From: Acanthornis magna
Lineage: Eukaryota > Chordata > Aves > Passeriformes > Acanthizidae
NCBI GenBank assembly: GCA_036785705.1
Contig: JAWUZG010000032.1
Coordinates: 13,596,001 to 13,660,000, forward strand
Length of the DNA stretch: 64,000 bases
Reading direction: 5' to 3'
Under the pieces are notes generated by a model. That model saw only the letters and a list, made by a program, of their open reading frames with translations. It had not been told where the DNA came from and searched no databases. Positions 24,459-36,529 of this stretch are shown here, one piece after another. The position numbers were made by a program, and so were the translations under genes. Positions within the stretch are counted from its first letter, which is position 1; each line of letters opens with the position of its first letter.

Positions 24459-27400
24459 ATACTTGGCTTCATTCTTTTGTGCATTACCTGACCGTAAAAG
24501 TTCAGAGACTCAATGCATCACCTCTTTTCATCAAAGAGAGCGAATGACAGCACAGGGCCAGGTAGCCACAACTTGGAGACAACCCCCCTGCCGCGCACGC
24601 CATCCACTGCACACAGATACGCTGCTGTCTGACAGGCTGGAGGAGAAAGGCACTACACATAGTGGCTTTCAGAAGTGTGAGGTTAACCTGATATGCTCAG
24701 CTGTGGAATTCACAAAATCTTTCAGAAGGAGATGCCAGTTGCACTACAGAGAATCTGGAGTTCCTTCAGTTTTACAGTGAGGGAACTGTGTGCAGACTTG
24801 GCAAGGTCCTGTGCTTTCCAGTGCAGGAACAGGGGAGTTCTAAGCCTAAATCACTCTATAGAGACTGGAAATTACTAAGTACTGCAATATATAAGTTGAT
24901 GGACTTTTTTTTTGCTGCAGCTTCAAGACATCAATAAACGTGCAGAAGGCCATTTCCCATTCCTTTCTGTATTACTGTTGATTTCACAGTCATGAAGTTC
25001 AGAGCATTTTCTTTTTTTCTTTCTTTCCTAATTTGTTATCACTCCCTAAGTACCCATCTCATGGTGACCCACAACCCCTGCAACTTCCACAGGACTAATT
25101 AAAAGGCAGGAGTGTTGTTTGCTAAACATAATGAGGAGCTCTACACATAAGTCAGGATCATTATTACTTAGGGCTAGCTAGCAGAGCCTGCCAACTTTTG
25201 GTTTATAAAACCATAGCATGCAGCTTATACACACCACTATAACTGTTCTGTATCTAGTAAATCCTGTTAATGTCTGTGGGTCTGTACTGTTTAAATTCAT
25301 TGCCTCCTTAAACTGGAATTCATACAAAACCCAAGGTCTATTCTACCAATCTGCTGCCAGGGGAGATACTCGGCATACATTTTTTGTACTGTGTTGCTAT
25401 ATGAAATGACAAGTGGACTTTCAAACCTTGTAAATATATTCCAGAATTAACATCTGCCTGAGGAAAAAGAATCTGACAGACTCTGACTATAACTGGGTGG
25501 AAGCATGTAGCTGACTATCTGTACAAAGTAATGCCATAAATCAATAATATATGATTATGTAGTAGATTCCCAGGCATAATCTATAATTCATCTGAGATCT
25601 CTACTTCCCAAAGAGGAAGAAAACTGGATTTGATTGCAGTATGGACAGCAAGGAAGCTCTTAGTGTAGGAGTGCAGGGGAAAGGTGATGTAGGCTAGGTT
25701 TGGGGTCTTTTCCTGTGTAAGTGGTGTGTGAGGGAGAAAAGGACAAATTCACTCCGCTCCCTACATGTGAAAATGGCCCAGCACGCAGCAAGGGACTGCC
25801 ACCACCAGGGAGTGGATCTGCAGCCACCTGTGGTGGTCCCTGATACCCTGTGTGAGGATTTACCACCATGAATTTCAGGCCAGAATAGGGAGCTGGAGGT
25901 TAACCTTCACAGCAAAGCAGATCCTCATAGTGTCCTACACAAAGACAAATCTAGGGTTTCATATTATGGCAATGGAAGTATTATACCTCAGGCTCCACAA
26001 ATCCAGCCTTACCAGCTGTCATGGAAACTGCCCTGGGACAAGCCCATGGTGGTAGCATGGTGTCAAGGATTCTCACATCTGCTATGGTTTATCCTTAGTA
26101 TGCTTTTGGCTGAGTCATGAGAAGAGCCCTGGGGAAACCTGTGTTCTGTCTATACCTCTGTAAGATGTATCTCAAGCCATGAGAACGAACCTGGTGTTGT
26201 TTTGCCAGCCCTGGCAAAGGGCTGCTGAGGGTTTGTGGAGGGTGAGTGTGTGTGCAGGGGGAGGTAGGACATAACCCATGTAAAAGGTCAAGAGCTGACT
26301 ACCTGAGCTGGTGAACAAAGTCAGAAATACTGTTCGGAGCTTTTAGAACACACTTATCTGTCTTAGGTGTATGTTTCAATTCACACAGAATTCTCGGGTA
26401 CCTAAGTTGGCACTCTCTCTTCAAAGATAATGCTGCAACAGAGAGAGAGAGCACCTTGAATGTGACCTTGGCATGGAAAAGAGAGTGGATGGGACAGGCT
26501 TGATATGGGATGTAAAGGTTTTTTGAGCAAAGTCCATAACCAATTGTGTGTATAAAGTTTGGGTCATCCTGCCAGGATAAGAAAACAAAATGCCCCATTG
26601 GGTCAGTGGAAAGGTCCATCCAGGGCTGGCAGTGGCAGTACAGGAAACCAGTCAGGAGATCACGTGAGCCTCACCAGCCTCTGTTCTCTGTCCCACTGGG
26701 ATTTCCTCTGCAGTCACAGCATTTATAGAAAAGATGCCAGAGTTTACGAGGTCAGATCTTCAGGGTCAGACTTGGCAGACCAGCAGTGCTAGAGTGAGGC
26801 TTTTGCTCTCTCATTCTCAGTTTGCAAACACCTCTGCAGAATGCTTACCTTGAGGTGTCTCCTCATTCAAAAAACAGATAGGAAGATAAATATCAGACCT
26901 TGCTTACCCTGGTTTAGAGGCAGGTGGTGGGCTGCTTTTCCTGTTCATTGTCATGAGTTAAGAGACTGCAGAAATGATGGAAAATGAAATATAATTAATC
27001 ATTTATTACCACCACTGCTGCTTCAGGTGATGCTTTCAGTATTACATTTATTTGTAATACTGAAATAGTAGCTAGTCAGAAATTCTTTGACAAACTGTTT
27101 TGGTTTTTTTATTTGCCAGCGAGGTTTCCTCATGACAAAGATTTGAACTCGAGGCAAACATGTCTTTTGAATATGTCTCTAAGCCTCTTTGCACATCTTC
27201 CCCTTACCTCAAACCTTCTTTCATAGGAAAAGAATTTTTTTTTACTGAATTTTGCCATAAGGCATACCTATATTAAGGGAAGTCTGCTGTTAGCTTTTGG
27301 ACTGGGAGTAAGATGAAATAGGAGAGTAACTGAGAGCCAAAATATAGACATATATTTTATGTGAAGTCAGTTCTGAGTGTCACTTGACTCACAAAAATTA

Positions 27401-28469
27401 ACAAGTGCCCATGTACCAGACTAGTCTCAGAGAAAAAGATGTGCAACTTTTTAATGCAGAATTAGAAAAAAATAATTTTAAGTTATCTAACTGATGATTA
27501 ATAAATGTCTGAAGTAAATTAAAAAGAAATACCAAAGCAGTATAGTTTCTGGTTTTTGAAATAGATTAAAAATATTTATGATTTAAGAAAAAAGTATGAA
27601 AAAAGCAAATATTATAAAATTAAATACAATTTTCAATTCAGGAATTTACTGTTCCTATCCCCTGTTTAAGTCTGGAACATTTCATCTTCAATAAATATTT
27701 CTATTTGTACATGGTCTTCTGGAACAGTCCCAGTTTAAATGAAAAGACCAACTTCTTCTAGATTGCCACCTCATTTATACAAGGTTGGCTGGAAAAAGTA
27801 AACTGGATGATTTTGACCTCATTTTTCTAATCCTTAATTTATGCAGCAATACACATTTACATATTAGTTCAAGAAGGCTTTTTCAGGACTAGCCTCTGAA
27901 GAAAGGAAGTACAGGTCTGAACATTTTTGCTTTGCCAGTTTCCTTAAAAGGAGGAAAAAAAAGGAGCAGAAGTGCTCCGAAAATTTCTGCAAATTCCATC
28001 CAGGTGTCATGAACTCAGATAACCCATTGAAAGATCCATTTCAGAGAACTAGCTTTCAAATAAAAAGTATCTATCCTCTCTTTGGTTTTCCCTAGATGTT
28101 AGAATGTGAAATCATTATTATTAATATTTTCTGGAAAACAGAAAGGCATGAGTAAGAAAGTTGAACATGGGGAGCTGGGATTTTCAAGCCTAGGAAGTGA
28201 GTAGAATGCTTGTGTTTCTTCTTAATTTTGCCTTTTTTTTTTCTATTTTTAATTAAAAGAATTAACAGTGAGGGATAGGAAAAGTTACAGTGATGACACT
28301 TGAAAATAGAGGAGATGGACCACTGAAGGGCAGACGTCAGTGGCACAAGGTCCAAGTGGTAGGTGGGTGCCAACAGTGTTCCTCAGGGAATGATCAGGGG
28401 CCAATGAATGCTTAAGTGCACCCATAGTAAGTTACTTCACAAATAAAATCCATATGAATGAAACCGTAA
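24459..28469. other. Non-coding unique DNA
   Basis: No recognised gene, RNA or repeat family. Frames of 60-117 codons (for example 26299-26619 minus, 106 codons) have no known motif. A G-rich, GT-containing stretch lies near 26229-26270. Confidence 0.55.
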
Positions 28470-29285
28470 ACTGCAGGGCAGGGTTGCAGCTCAGAGAAAC
28501 CTCATCAAGCAGGAGAAATGGGCTGACAGGAGCCTCATGAAGAGCAATGAAGCGAAATCCAACATCCTGCCGCTGTGGAGGAATAACCATAAGCACCACT
28601 ACAGTCTCAGGGCCAGCCAGCTGGAAAGAGGCATGGCAGAAATAGACCTGGGAGTCCTGATGGACAAGCAGCTGACCAGGAGGCAGCAGAGTGCTGAAAG
28701 CATATCAGGCTGCAAGGGGAAGACCAGTGCCTGCCAGCTGAGTGAGGGGATCCTTCCCTTCCGATCAGCACCAGTGAGACACATCTGGAGTGCTGAGTGC
28801 AGGTCTGGGCTCCACGGACACACTGGAGGCACTTCAGTGAAGAGCCATCCAGAAGGAGGAACACTGGGGTGAACAATGCATGAGGTAACACTGAGAAAAG
28901 TTGGCTTGTTCAGCCTGAAAAAAAGGGCTCAGAGAAGATTTCATTGCAGTGGTCCACTACATGAATGGGAGGTATAGAGAAGCCAAAGCTGAGCTGCTCT
29001 TGGAGTTACAATGCAAAAGGACAAGGGGCACCGGACCTGAGTAGAAGCAAACAAAATTTAGACTGCATAAGGAAAAGTTTATTGGCTGTGAAGGTTATCA
29101 AACACTGCAAGATGATGCCTGAAGGTATGTGGGTTATTTTCACCCCTGCAGGCATCCAGAACTCAACTGGATTCAGCTCTGAGCAATTTACTGAAATTTT
29201 GCTCTTGTCCCAGCTTTGAATAAGGGTTTGGGCAAGAAAGCTTTCAGACACCCTTTTCAATGTACATAATTCTTTGATTGTATGT
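28470..29285 (+). mobile_element. CR1 LINE 3' portion, plus strand
   Basis: Translation of 28537-28872 reads like the C-terminal part of CR1 ORF2: 'WADRSLMKSNEAKSNILPLW' then 'EIDLGVLMDKQLTRRQQS', compared with the recalled family pattern of a 'WADRNLMKFN' block followed by a 'KDLGVLVD.KLTMSQQC' block. Downstream DNA keeps 'ttgttcagcctgaaaaaaag' (CR1: a 'gttcagcctggagaaaag' block), 'aaaaggacaaggggca', 'aactcaactggattcagctc' and a terminal 'attctttgattgtatg' resembling the CR1 end octamers. The reading frame is disrupted after about 28872, so this is a dead copy, 5'-truncated, about 0.8 kb long. Minus-strand frames of 77-94 codons over it are shadows. Confidence 0.85.
28537..28872 (+). pseudogene. 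CR1 ORF2 C-terminal remnant
   Basis: An open stretch of 111 codons that still aligns by eye to the end of the CR1 reverse-transcriptase protein (region after the RT core). No catalytic RT motif is present in what remains; the RT core lies further 5' and is absent. The usual 'HLG' of this block is replaced (ILPLW). Sequence after the stop continues with CR1-like DNA in other frames, which shows frameshift decay. Confidence 0.75.
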
Positions 29286-30140
29286 TATCTTGATACTCAT
29301 AATGACTATATATTTATGAAAAACCAGATTAAATTACGTATAGTAGTTTTATTAGCTGGGAATGCTTGCAAGACAGGAAAGAAAGATGTGGTTAAGAAAA
29401 AATGTACATTATACGTCCTCAGTGAGTACACAGAATTTTGTACCATACATGAGAGAGAAAGAGGGGTACTAGGCTTTGATGAAACACTATCAGGGATTGG
29501 ACCTGTGCATGTGTGAGGATACTTTGTCCAAGAGGTAAGCAGGAGCAGGGTGTGGGCCAGGTGATTGCTACTATGGGCTGGATTCAGTCCAGAGCTGGCT
29601 GCATGCTATTTAGGCTGCTTGCAGATGATGTACCCCCATAATACGAAGATAAAGTTCTTGTTTATCTTTAATCTAGACATAATCAGAGAATGTGCCGCAA
29701 ACCTTGTAAATCTCATTTGTGAATTGAACCTCCTGTGATTTTTCCATGCTTGTTCCGATGCTCCTTATGTTTTACAGTTGTCCTTTACTTAATGGGGAAC
29801 CTTCATCAAATGCTGATGCAATTACCATTAGAAGCATAAACAATTTCTGAAACAAAGTCAAAGGTCTCATTTTTCTAAGCAGTTGCTAGGGAAAGAAATT
29901 ATTTTAAGCTTTGAAACATATTTTCCAATTTCCTGGGTCTGTAGTTTTCATGAAGTATGTAAATGTTAAACACGTACAAATTAATTCTCTGATGGCCTGT
30001 CTTAGCAGAGAGCAAATCCGTCAAAGCTTTTGTGAAAAGAAAATCTTCATGCAAACTATCAACAGTAATTAAAGGTCTCTCCTCATTTTATACAATGTTT
30101 GTTTCCAGCTGTCTCTATGATATAAGCAAAGCCATTCATC
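29286..30140. other. Non-coding unique DNA
   Basis: AT-rich spacer between the CR1 end and the long pyrimidine tract. No gene or repeat recognised. Confidence 0.55.
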
Positions 30141-30510
30141 CTTCCCTTCCCTTCCCTTCCCTTCCCTTCCCTTCCCTTCCCTTCCCTTCCCTTCCCTTCC
30201 CTTCCCTTCCCTTCCCTTCCCTTCCCTTCCCTTCCCTTCCCTTCCCTTCCCTTCCCTTCCCTTCCCTTCCCTTCCCTTCCCTTCCCTTCCCTTCCCTTCC
30301 CTTCCCTTCCCTTCCCTTCCCTTCCCTTCCCTTCCCTTCCCTTCCCTTCCCTTCCCTTCCCTTCCCTTCCCTTCCCTTCCCTTCCCTTCCCTTCCCTTCC
30401 CTTCCCTTCCCTTCCCTTCCCTTCCCTTCCCTTCCCTTCCCTTCCCTTCCCTTCCCTTCCCTTCCCTTCCCTTCCCTTCCCTTCCCTTCCCTTCCCTTCC
30501 CTTCCCTTCC
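30141..30510. repeat. (CTTCC)74 pentamer array
   Basis: 74 uninterrupted copies of CTTCC by my count (370 bp). The minus strand is (GGAAG)n, that is GGG runs separated by AA, all purine. It is a mirror-repeat purine:pyrimidine tract, the class known to form triplex (H-DNA), and the minus strand can also form G-quadruplexes with three-G runs. It abuts a hexamer array of related sequence without a gap. Absence of any interruption over 370 bp indicates recent expansion or homogenisation; the exact count in a reference assembly may not be reliable. The 266-codon plus and 246-codon minus frames across this locus are pure repeat translation. Confidence 0.97.
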
Positions 30511-30738
30511 CCTTCCCCTTCCCCTTCCCCTTCCCCTTCCCCTTCCCCTTCCCCTTCCCCTTCCCCTTCCCCTTCCCCTTCCCCTTCCCCTTCCCCTTCC
30601 CCTTCCCCTTCCCCTTCCCCTTCCCCTTCCCCTTCCCCTTCCCCTTCCCCTTCCCCTTCCCCTTCCCCTTCCCCTTCCCCTTCCCCTTCCCCTTCCCCTT
30701 CCCCTTCCCCTTCCCCTTCCCCTTCCCCTTCCCCTTCC
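30511..30738. repeat. (CCTTCC)38 hexamer array
   Basis: 38 uninterrupted copies of CCTTCC by my count (228 bp), differing from the preceding pentamer by one inserted C. The minus strand reads (GGGGAA)n, giving four-G runs with AA loops in register over the whole array, a strong quadruplex-forming pattern. The join with the pentamer array is seamless, so one unit type was probably derived from the other by a single C insertion that then spread. Confidence 0.97.
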
Positions 30739-30771
30739 CTTCCCCTGTCCCCTCCCCTGTCCCCTCCCCTT
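30739..30771. repeat. Degenerate edge of the hexamer array
   Basis: 33 bp made of 'cttcccctgtcccctccc' type units, with two G interruptions on the plus strand. Variant units confined to one edge are what is expected where an array stops being homogenised. Confidence 0.85.
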
Positions 30772-31021
30772 AGCTTTTCTGGCTTATGGCCACGTTGTCT
30801 TTTTAACAAATGTAAAGTCTAGTTTTCACTGATTCTTCACGATTTTTGGCAAAAGGATGCTATTCTGATCTCTACACCAGTGTGCAGGCCTAGTCTTTTG
30901 ACTTGGGTTTAGAATGAGGAATGTGAGACTGAAATGAATAAAAATTAGTTAATGGACTTTTAAGAGTAAAATGGCCTATTCTTAAAATCGATACTTTTCC
31001 CCCCTCTGCTTCTCTGTCCTT
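30772..31021. other. Unique spacer between two purine:pyrimidine tracts
   Basis: 250 bp without a recognisable gene or repeat. It separates a pyrimidine-rich plus-strand tract on its left from a purine-rich plus-strand tract on its right. Confidence 0.6.
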
Positions 31022-31110
31022 AAAAAAAGAAAAAAGAAAAAGAAAAAGAAAAAGAAAAAGAAAAAGAAAAAGAAAAAGAAAAAGAAAAAGAAAAAGAAAA
31101 AGAAAAAGAA
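31022..31110. repeat. (AAAAAG)n hexamer array
   Basis: About 14 copies of AAAAAG, nearly pure except at the left edge, where the A runs vary. Purine on the plus strand, the opposite polarity to the array 250 bp to the left. The array is not next to a recognisable retroelement 3' end, so I have no evidence that it began as a poly(A) tail. Confidence 0.93.
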
Positions 31111-31282
31111 TCAGTTTTCTGATAGTTGTTTGCACTTAAACTCATCAACCAACCTGTTTCTTTTCTCATCAGCTCATGCAATATGCTGAAGGAATGGGGC
31201 TAATTAGGCAGTGCATTGTGACTTCAGATTGCTGTTCACTCTGGGCAGATCTTTGAGAAAAGGGGACTTTCTGAAAATGTGA

Positions 31283-31720
31283 ATCTTTGCAGCAAGCAGA
31301 GACAGGGCAGGGCCACAGAGTTCAGATCCAGACATACATCACAATGCGAGTGCCGACCTAGTTAAAGCTCACAAAAAGATCTGTCAGCTGGAAAAGCTGC
31401 TCTCAGGGTCTGATAAAATGCTCACGAACGGCCAAGGGTGCTTTGAACACTGCCAGTGCATCACTTGCTGCTTTTTTAAATTGAGGAAAATTTCTGAATC
31501 AGGGTCACAGATAAACTCTACGAGCACAAAATCAGTACTGGCAGGAATAAGTGGGAAGCACTGCTGTTATACATTGCAGCAATTAAATCTACCTGAAAAT
31601 TTTATTAGTTGTATATTTACTATTGCAGATCATGCAAATACTCAGAAAACTGAGTGCTTTTTAGATGATTCGGCTTTGCAAATTTTATTTCAGGATATCA
31701 TCAGAAAAGTGAAAGGATAG
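31283..31720 (+). other. Unrecognised 145-codon open frame
   Basis: The frame is open from just after a TGA at 31280-31282 to the stop ending at 31720; its first ATG is at 31418, leaving 100 codons. The part before the ATG reads 'SADLVKAHKKICQLEKLL', which could form an amphipathic coiled-coil-like helix. A possible acceptor 'ctttgcag' lies at 31285-31292, but I see no matching donor. The remainder has several cysteines and no family that I recognise. An open run this long is expected about once or more by chance over six frames in 64 kb of AT-rich DNA. It may be chance, a decayed exon or a real small exon; I lean to chance. Confidence 0.15.
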
Positions 31721-32259
31721 TATTCAAAATGTAGTTTTCTAATGAGTTAAAGGAAAAAGAAGGATGAATTTTTATTTAATAATCTATTAAGTTTTTTTTG
31801 TTTATTAAAATTACTTATAAATGAATATTTTCATTATTAATGGAGAAAATCACTTTCTTTTTGCTTTTTTAACCTATTTTTCCATCGAAGAAAGGAACAG
31901 AAAGTTGGAAAATAAGACACTGTGAAAACATCAGGGATGATTTCTCTGTTTTCCCACTAGAAAAAATGGAGGAAATAGGAAACAATGGTTTAAAATTTTG
32001 CATATTACTCTCATTTCTAGGTTTTCTCATTGTTCTTCCTTATATGTACACTACACTTTCTGAGATGAAAGAAGTGAAGAAGAGCAAAACTTTGTGGTAA
32101 AATATCCAAATCCATTATAAAAAATAATAAATTGAAATATTGGCAAATATTTTTGTAAAAATTTTTGAAAATTCATAATTTTTATTCAAAATTAAATGCA
32201 TTAATGAAAATTATTTGGATTAGAAAAATATAAATATAATTTAGCCAAGTTATTAGAAT
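31721..32259. other. Non-coding AT-rich DNA
   Basis: Very AT-rich, with many A and T runs. No gene or nameable repeat. Confidence 0.6.
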
Positions 32260-32285
32260 CTTTCTTTCTTTCTTTCTTTCTTTTT

Positions 32286-32336
<51 letters not shown>
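32260..32336. repeat. (CTTT)n tetranucleotide microsatellite
   Basis: About 19 units of CTTT with one T-run interruption at 32280-32286. It is followed almost directly by a TATG/TATA-type run. Confidence 0.95.
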
Positions 32337-32340
32337 ACAT

Positions 32341-32390
32341 ATTTTTATGAATATATGTATGTGTATGTATGTATATGTATATATAATAAT
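32341..32390. repeat. TATG/TA low-complexity run
   Basis: Alternating purine-pyrimidine stretch made of TATG, TGTA and TATA units, with no pure array. It lies 4 bp after the (CTTT)n array. Confidence 0.75.
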
Positions 32391-34506
32391 AGTTTCTATG
32401 GTGTGGTGTCCAATTTTGTGTTTGCACATAGAGTCAGAAGAAGGGTAATGAAAAATCAGTCCAGCCTAAATGAGAGATGGTTGCAGTTGTAACTGAATCT
32501 GGGAACAATTAATTAGTTAACATTAATTAATGGTCGACTTTTAAGAACCAGTAAGGTCAATTTTGATGTAATCTGAAGGATTGCAGATTAATGGTTTTAT
32601 TCTTTAACCTTTTATCTTGGAACAAGATGGTTGCTCCCAATTACTGATCTATTTCTTTTGTATTTCAAAATATTGGGATTACTTTAGCAGGTGTCCACTT
32701 CTTCGAAATGTCCCTAGTTTAGCCTGGTAAGTAAAAAATTGTGAAAAGGAAAAAAACCTCCAAGGAAACTCCTCTTCCCTCAACAATAACCACAAAAGAG
32801 CACCATGACCTCTAGTGTGAATATATATAGGAATATTTTGCAGTAGAAATGTTCTTACAATTGTTCTTATATAAGTATGTGGTAAAAGAGATTCCTGTTT
32901 TATCAGCCTTAGATAACTCCTTAAATAACATCAGTTAACAGGTAAGAATGAGGAGTGTCTGGATTAAACTATGATTAAATTTTCGATTTCCAGTTTCAAA
33001 GTTAATATGGCTGTTGCAACTTCATTTTCCTTAATCCCTTAGGGCAATGAAACTACCCATTGCAGATGTGATAGGAAGAAAACCAAATTTCTTGCATGGA
33101 AAAAGCTTTGAGAATAACAGAAACTAATAATGAAAAATATTAATTACACCTTTTTCCTGTCCCAAGGAGAATATTTTCTAATGTTTTTCAAGTTTAATTA
33201 GACATGTCCCAGACACTGAAGTTTCCCCTTCTGCCCTTAGGGGATTCTTCTATTTTCTAACAGATTTAATTTTCAGGATGTTTTTTACACGTTCTAAACT
33301 CCCTGTCTTCATTTCACCCCATTTCTCCTATTAAACTCTATTTCCAGACACATGTGCAAGAAAGTGTTTAGCATGCAAGTGATTAAACATGAGAAGAGCC
33401 ATAAATACCAATAATAGACAGTAAAATCTATCCTACTACTTTCTCATTTTCTAAGGTGCTTTTAGTCCTAACACTTAATTGCAGTTGACATTTAGGCAGA
33501 CCCACATTTTAAACCTCAGGCAGGTAGTGAGCAGTCGGATTAACAGTTCATTACCAAATCCTTCACGTTGGCATAAATCCAATAAGATATGCTAAGGAGT
33601 TGTTATGAATTCTTAAAACCCTTCCTCCCTGGATAATTATGTCCCAATCATTGGAACATCACTGCTGGCATACTCAATAGCTCACAATTATGTCAAAGTA
33701 AAACTATTTAATATTTGTCAACAATTTTCTCTTTCATCTTTTAATTTCCCTTCATTTTTTTCTCTCTCATAAACATGTGGAGTGATGGGAGCCACATAAT
33801 TAGTGCTGAAAACAACAGTTTAAAAAGAAGAGTGTAGTTCCATTATTAACATAAGTATATGTTTCAAATGGGCAGTAACATACTGCATATAATTTTATTG
33901 TGTTTCTTTCTGGAACTGAAATCCTAAAAAAAGTGAGTTGTATATCACCTTATGATGACCATTTTTAATTTCTCTTTGCCTCCATATGGTGATTTTTAGA
34001 ACACGTATAATTCTGTCTTGCACCGCAGTTAGATTCTGAAGTTTAATTTTTATTTTTGAGTCTATAAAAGAAAGGAGTGTATACATTAATACTGACACTT
34101 TTTCTTTTGCTATAAATTAATGCAAATTAGTTATTTTTGGATGTCAGATCTAATTAAATGTCTTTGATAAAAAGGTAAAATTGTGTGAACTTTCAAAAAT
34201 AAATTTTTCAGTACTTTTAGCATATTCTGGATCTTGAAGATCTGTTAAAGAAGGAAATTCATTTATTCTTTCTGATTTATTTAAGCTTAAAAATAGCTCA
34301 TCTGTCATGCTGTTAGGAGTTTTAGAAATTACTTTTTACCATTTTACTCCTAAGGGAAGCAAATAGACATAGATGTTGAATGATCCTTTAAAGAATATGC
34401 TAATGTGCTCCACCATATATGCAATTTGCTCAGTCATGTTAAACTGGGATCAGGCAATCGACTTCAAGATTTTTGTGCTCCAGGTATTTTAAACAGAAAC
34501 ACAATG

Positions 34507-34508
<2 letters not shown>
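32391..34508. other. Non-coding unique DNA
   Basis: AT-rich DNA with no gene or repeat family recognised. Frames are short (67 codons or less) and featureless. Confidence 0.6.

Positions 34509-34543
<35 letters not shown>
34509..34543. repeat. (AAT)n trinucleotide microsatellite
   Basis: About 11.7 pure copies of AAT, uninterrupted, so probably polymorphic. Confidence 0.97.
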
Positions 34544-34545
<2 letters not shown>

Positions 34546-36529
34546 CCTAGAGAAAGCTACATATTTAATTCACATTTGTATTACAAAACATTTTTTCTGC
34601 TTTTACTGAGAATTCAAAGCATTAATTACCTGCTAATATCCCATCTTCTTGCCTCTGCTACCCAGGCAAATGATTCACACAAATTTATTTCAGAAATGTT
34701 GTGAGGGATCATCCAGACATCCAGCTATGACAAAAAAACCCTAAAAATCAGGATAAGAAAATTTGACCTTGATTTTCTCAAGGAACATGTGGTAAAAACT
34801 TGAAGGAAAATCATAGGAAATAAGAGACCTAGAGAGATTGTACTAGGCTAGTTTTTCCCTTTTTAGTGTCTGAGCCATAGGTCCTGCTTTAGGCATAATT
34901 CCTAGAAAAACGAGACTACTCTAATATTCATAACTGCCTGCAACAGATGTTGAATGCACTTTTCTCCTCTCCCATTCGTGCAGATGGAATGTGCATGCTT
35001 GTGCTCCAGCATACTTGTGAAGGGAACAGACAGATCCCCGGCACAGCATTCTAGTCAGGACACTCTCACCAAGAAGCATCACATAAAATATCTCTTTTCC
35101 TGTAGAGACAAAGGCCCCAAGAAGTGGAAGGACTTAATCATGTGTGCATGAATCATGAACTCTTCTCTAACACAAACACACTCCTGAATGGGAGTGTGTG
35201 TATATCTAAGGTGATAATATTTAAAATAAGGAAACAGAATTTGAAGACAAAAGTACCTGTCAGCTTCAGAATAACAGAACATATTTCTGCTTTAAAGGTC
35301 CTTTATTACAAAAGAAATACATAGAGGTTGTAGGTGCATTTCATCTCAGCATCTTTAATTCTCTAAATCCTCTAGGATAGAGTTCTTCAAGAAATATGAA
35401 GAGACACAGACCTGCGCAGAGAGTGGTTCCTGACTCCTCTCTCAGTCACCTCTCTAGGGCGTCACCTTGGGATGAGATAAAATAAAAGATTTCAATTTTT
35501 TTCCACTGTCTGCAAAAACAAATCTGCTGACCACACAAGATTTAGATCACCAGCTTTTAGACAGGAGATTCATTCTCTCCATTAGTATCTCCATCCCCAA
35601 GAATCTGGCTTTGAGGTCCCTGAGTGCCTGTATCTTCTCCCACTGCACTACAAATCCCATGTCTGCAGATGTTCCATTAAGCCACTAGAGAGTTGATGGT
35701 CACTTTTCAAATTCTCTTCCATTCAGGCTGCTTTATTTTTTTAGGTCCTTGAAAAAGATATCATCAAGTCCAAGTCATACTGTCAGATACACCGCACAGC
35801 AAGAGACAAAGACACCTCCTAAAGCAAAAAGTGAAGAACAGGGTGATGGATTAAGGTGGTAAAACTTTTTGGCAAAAAAATTAATCTGCCTGTCAAAGAC
35901 AAGGTCTTTTCCTAGGTCCCAGGCAAGAACAGATAAGGAATTTTAGAGAAGCCATGTACTGTCACAAACATCCCCCTTCTTTAGCTTCAGTTTTGTAATT
36001 GGCCAATGTGCTTGACAACATGTGTATGGCAATAGCACCCCCCAAAAAATGGCCCAGAGCAAGAACAGTTCTCAAAAACATGACTGCAGCACAACAGGTG
36101 TGAGTGTGAACCAGGTGGATACACATTGCTTCCTTATGTGGGAGCACACCTGCTGAGCAGCCCTGGTGGGAGGTGCATGGTTTTGGCAGCAATTCAACTG
36201 TCTGAAAAAACACTTCTCCAAAGCACTTGGCTTTCTCCAGAGATAAGAAAGGTTAATGCCTTAAAATCATCTGCTGTCTTTGGACTTTGGTGAAAAGACC
36301 ACATCTGATGGGCTGCTTATATCTACTGTCAGAAATCAAACCCTTAATGATAATTTTTAAACAAAAATCAGAACACTTGCTCCCAGTCTAAATAGCAACC
36401 GCTTAAAGAGAGGAGTGGCTGTAGTCTCAAGAATGGATCAAGTACTGAGTGGACAATCCTTTATTTATATGAGACAGACAGCCAAAGAGCCATTTACCCA
36501 CACTAATACAATAAAATATTTATTTATAT
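34544..36529. other. Non-coding unique DNA
   Basis: No gene or repeat family recognised. An 83-codon minus-strand frame (35962-36213) has no known motif. Confidence 0.55.

Noticed and set aside
30032..30832. 266-codon plus-strand frame with LPFPS and LPLP repeats
   Set aside because: Direct translation of the CTTCC and CCTTCC arrays; a pentamer or hexamer array stays open in frames whenever its unit lacks stops. Same for the minus-strand 246-codon frame.
35176..35199. Inverted repeat with 9-bp arms and a 6-nt loop
   Set aside because: A few arms of this length with short loops are expected by chance in 64 kb; part of it is a GT/AC run.
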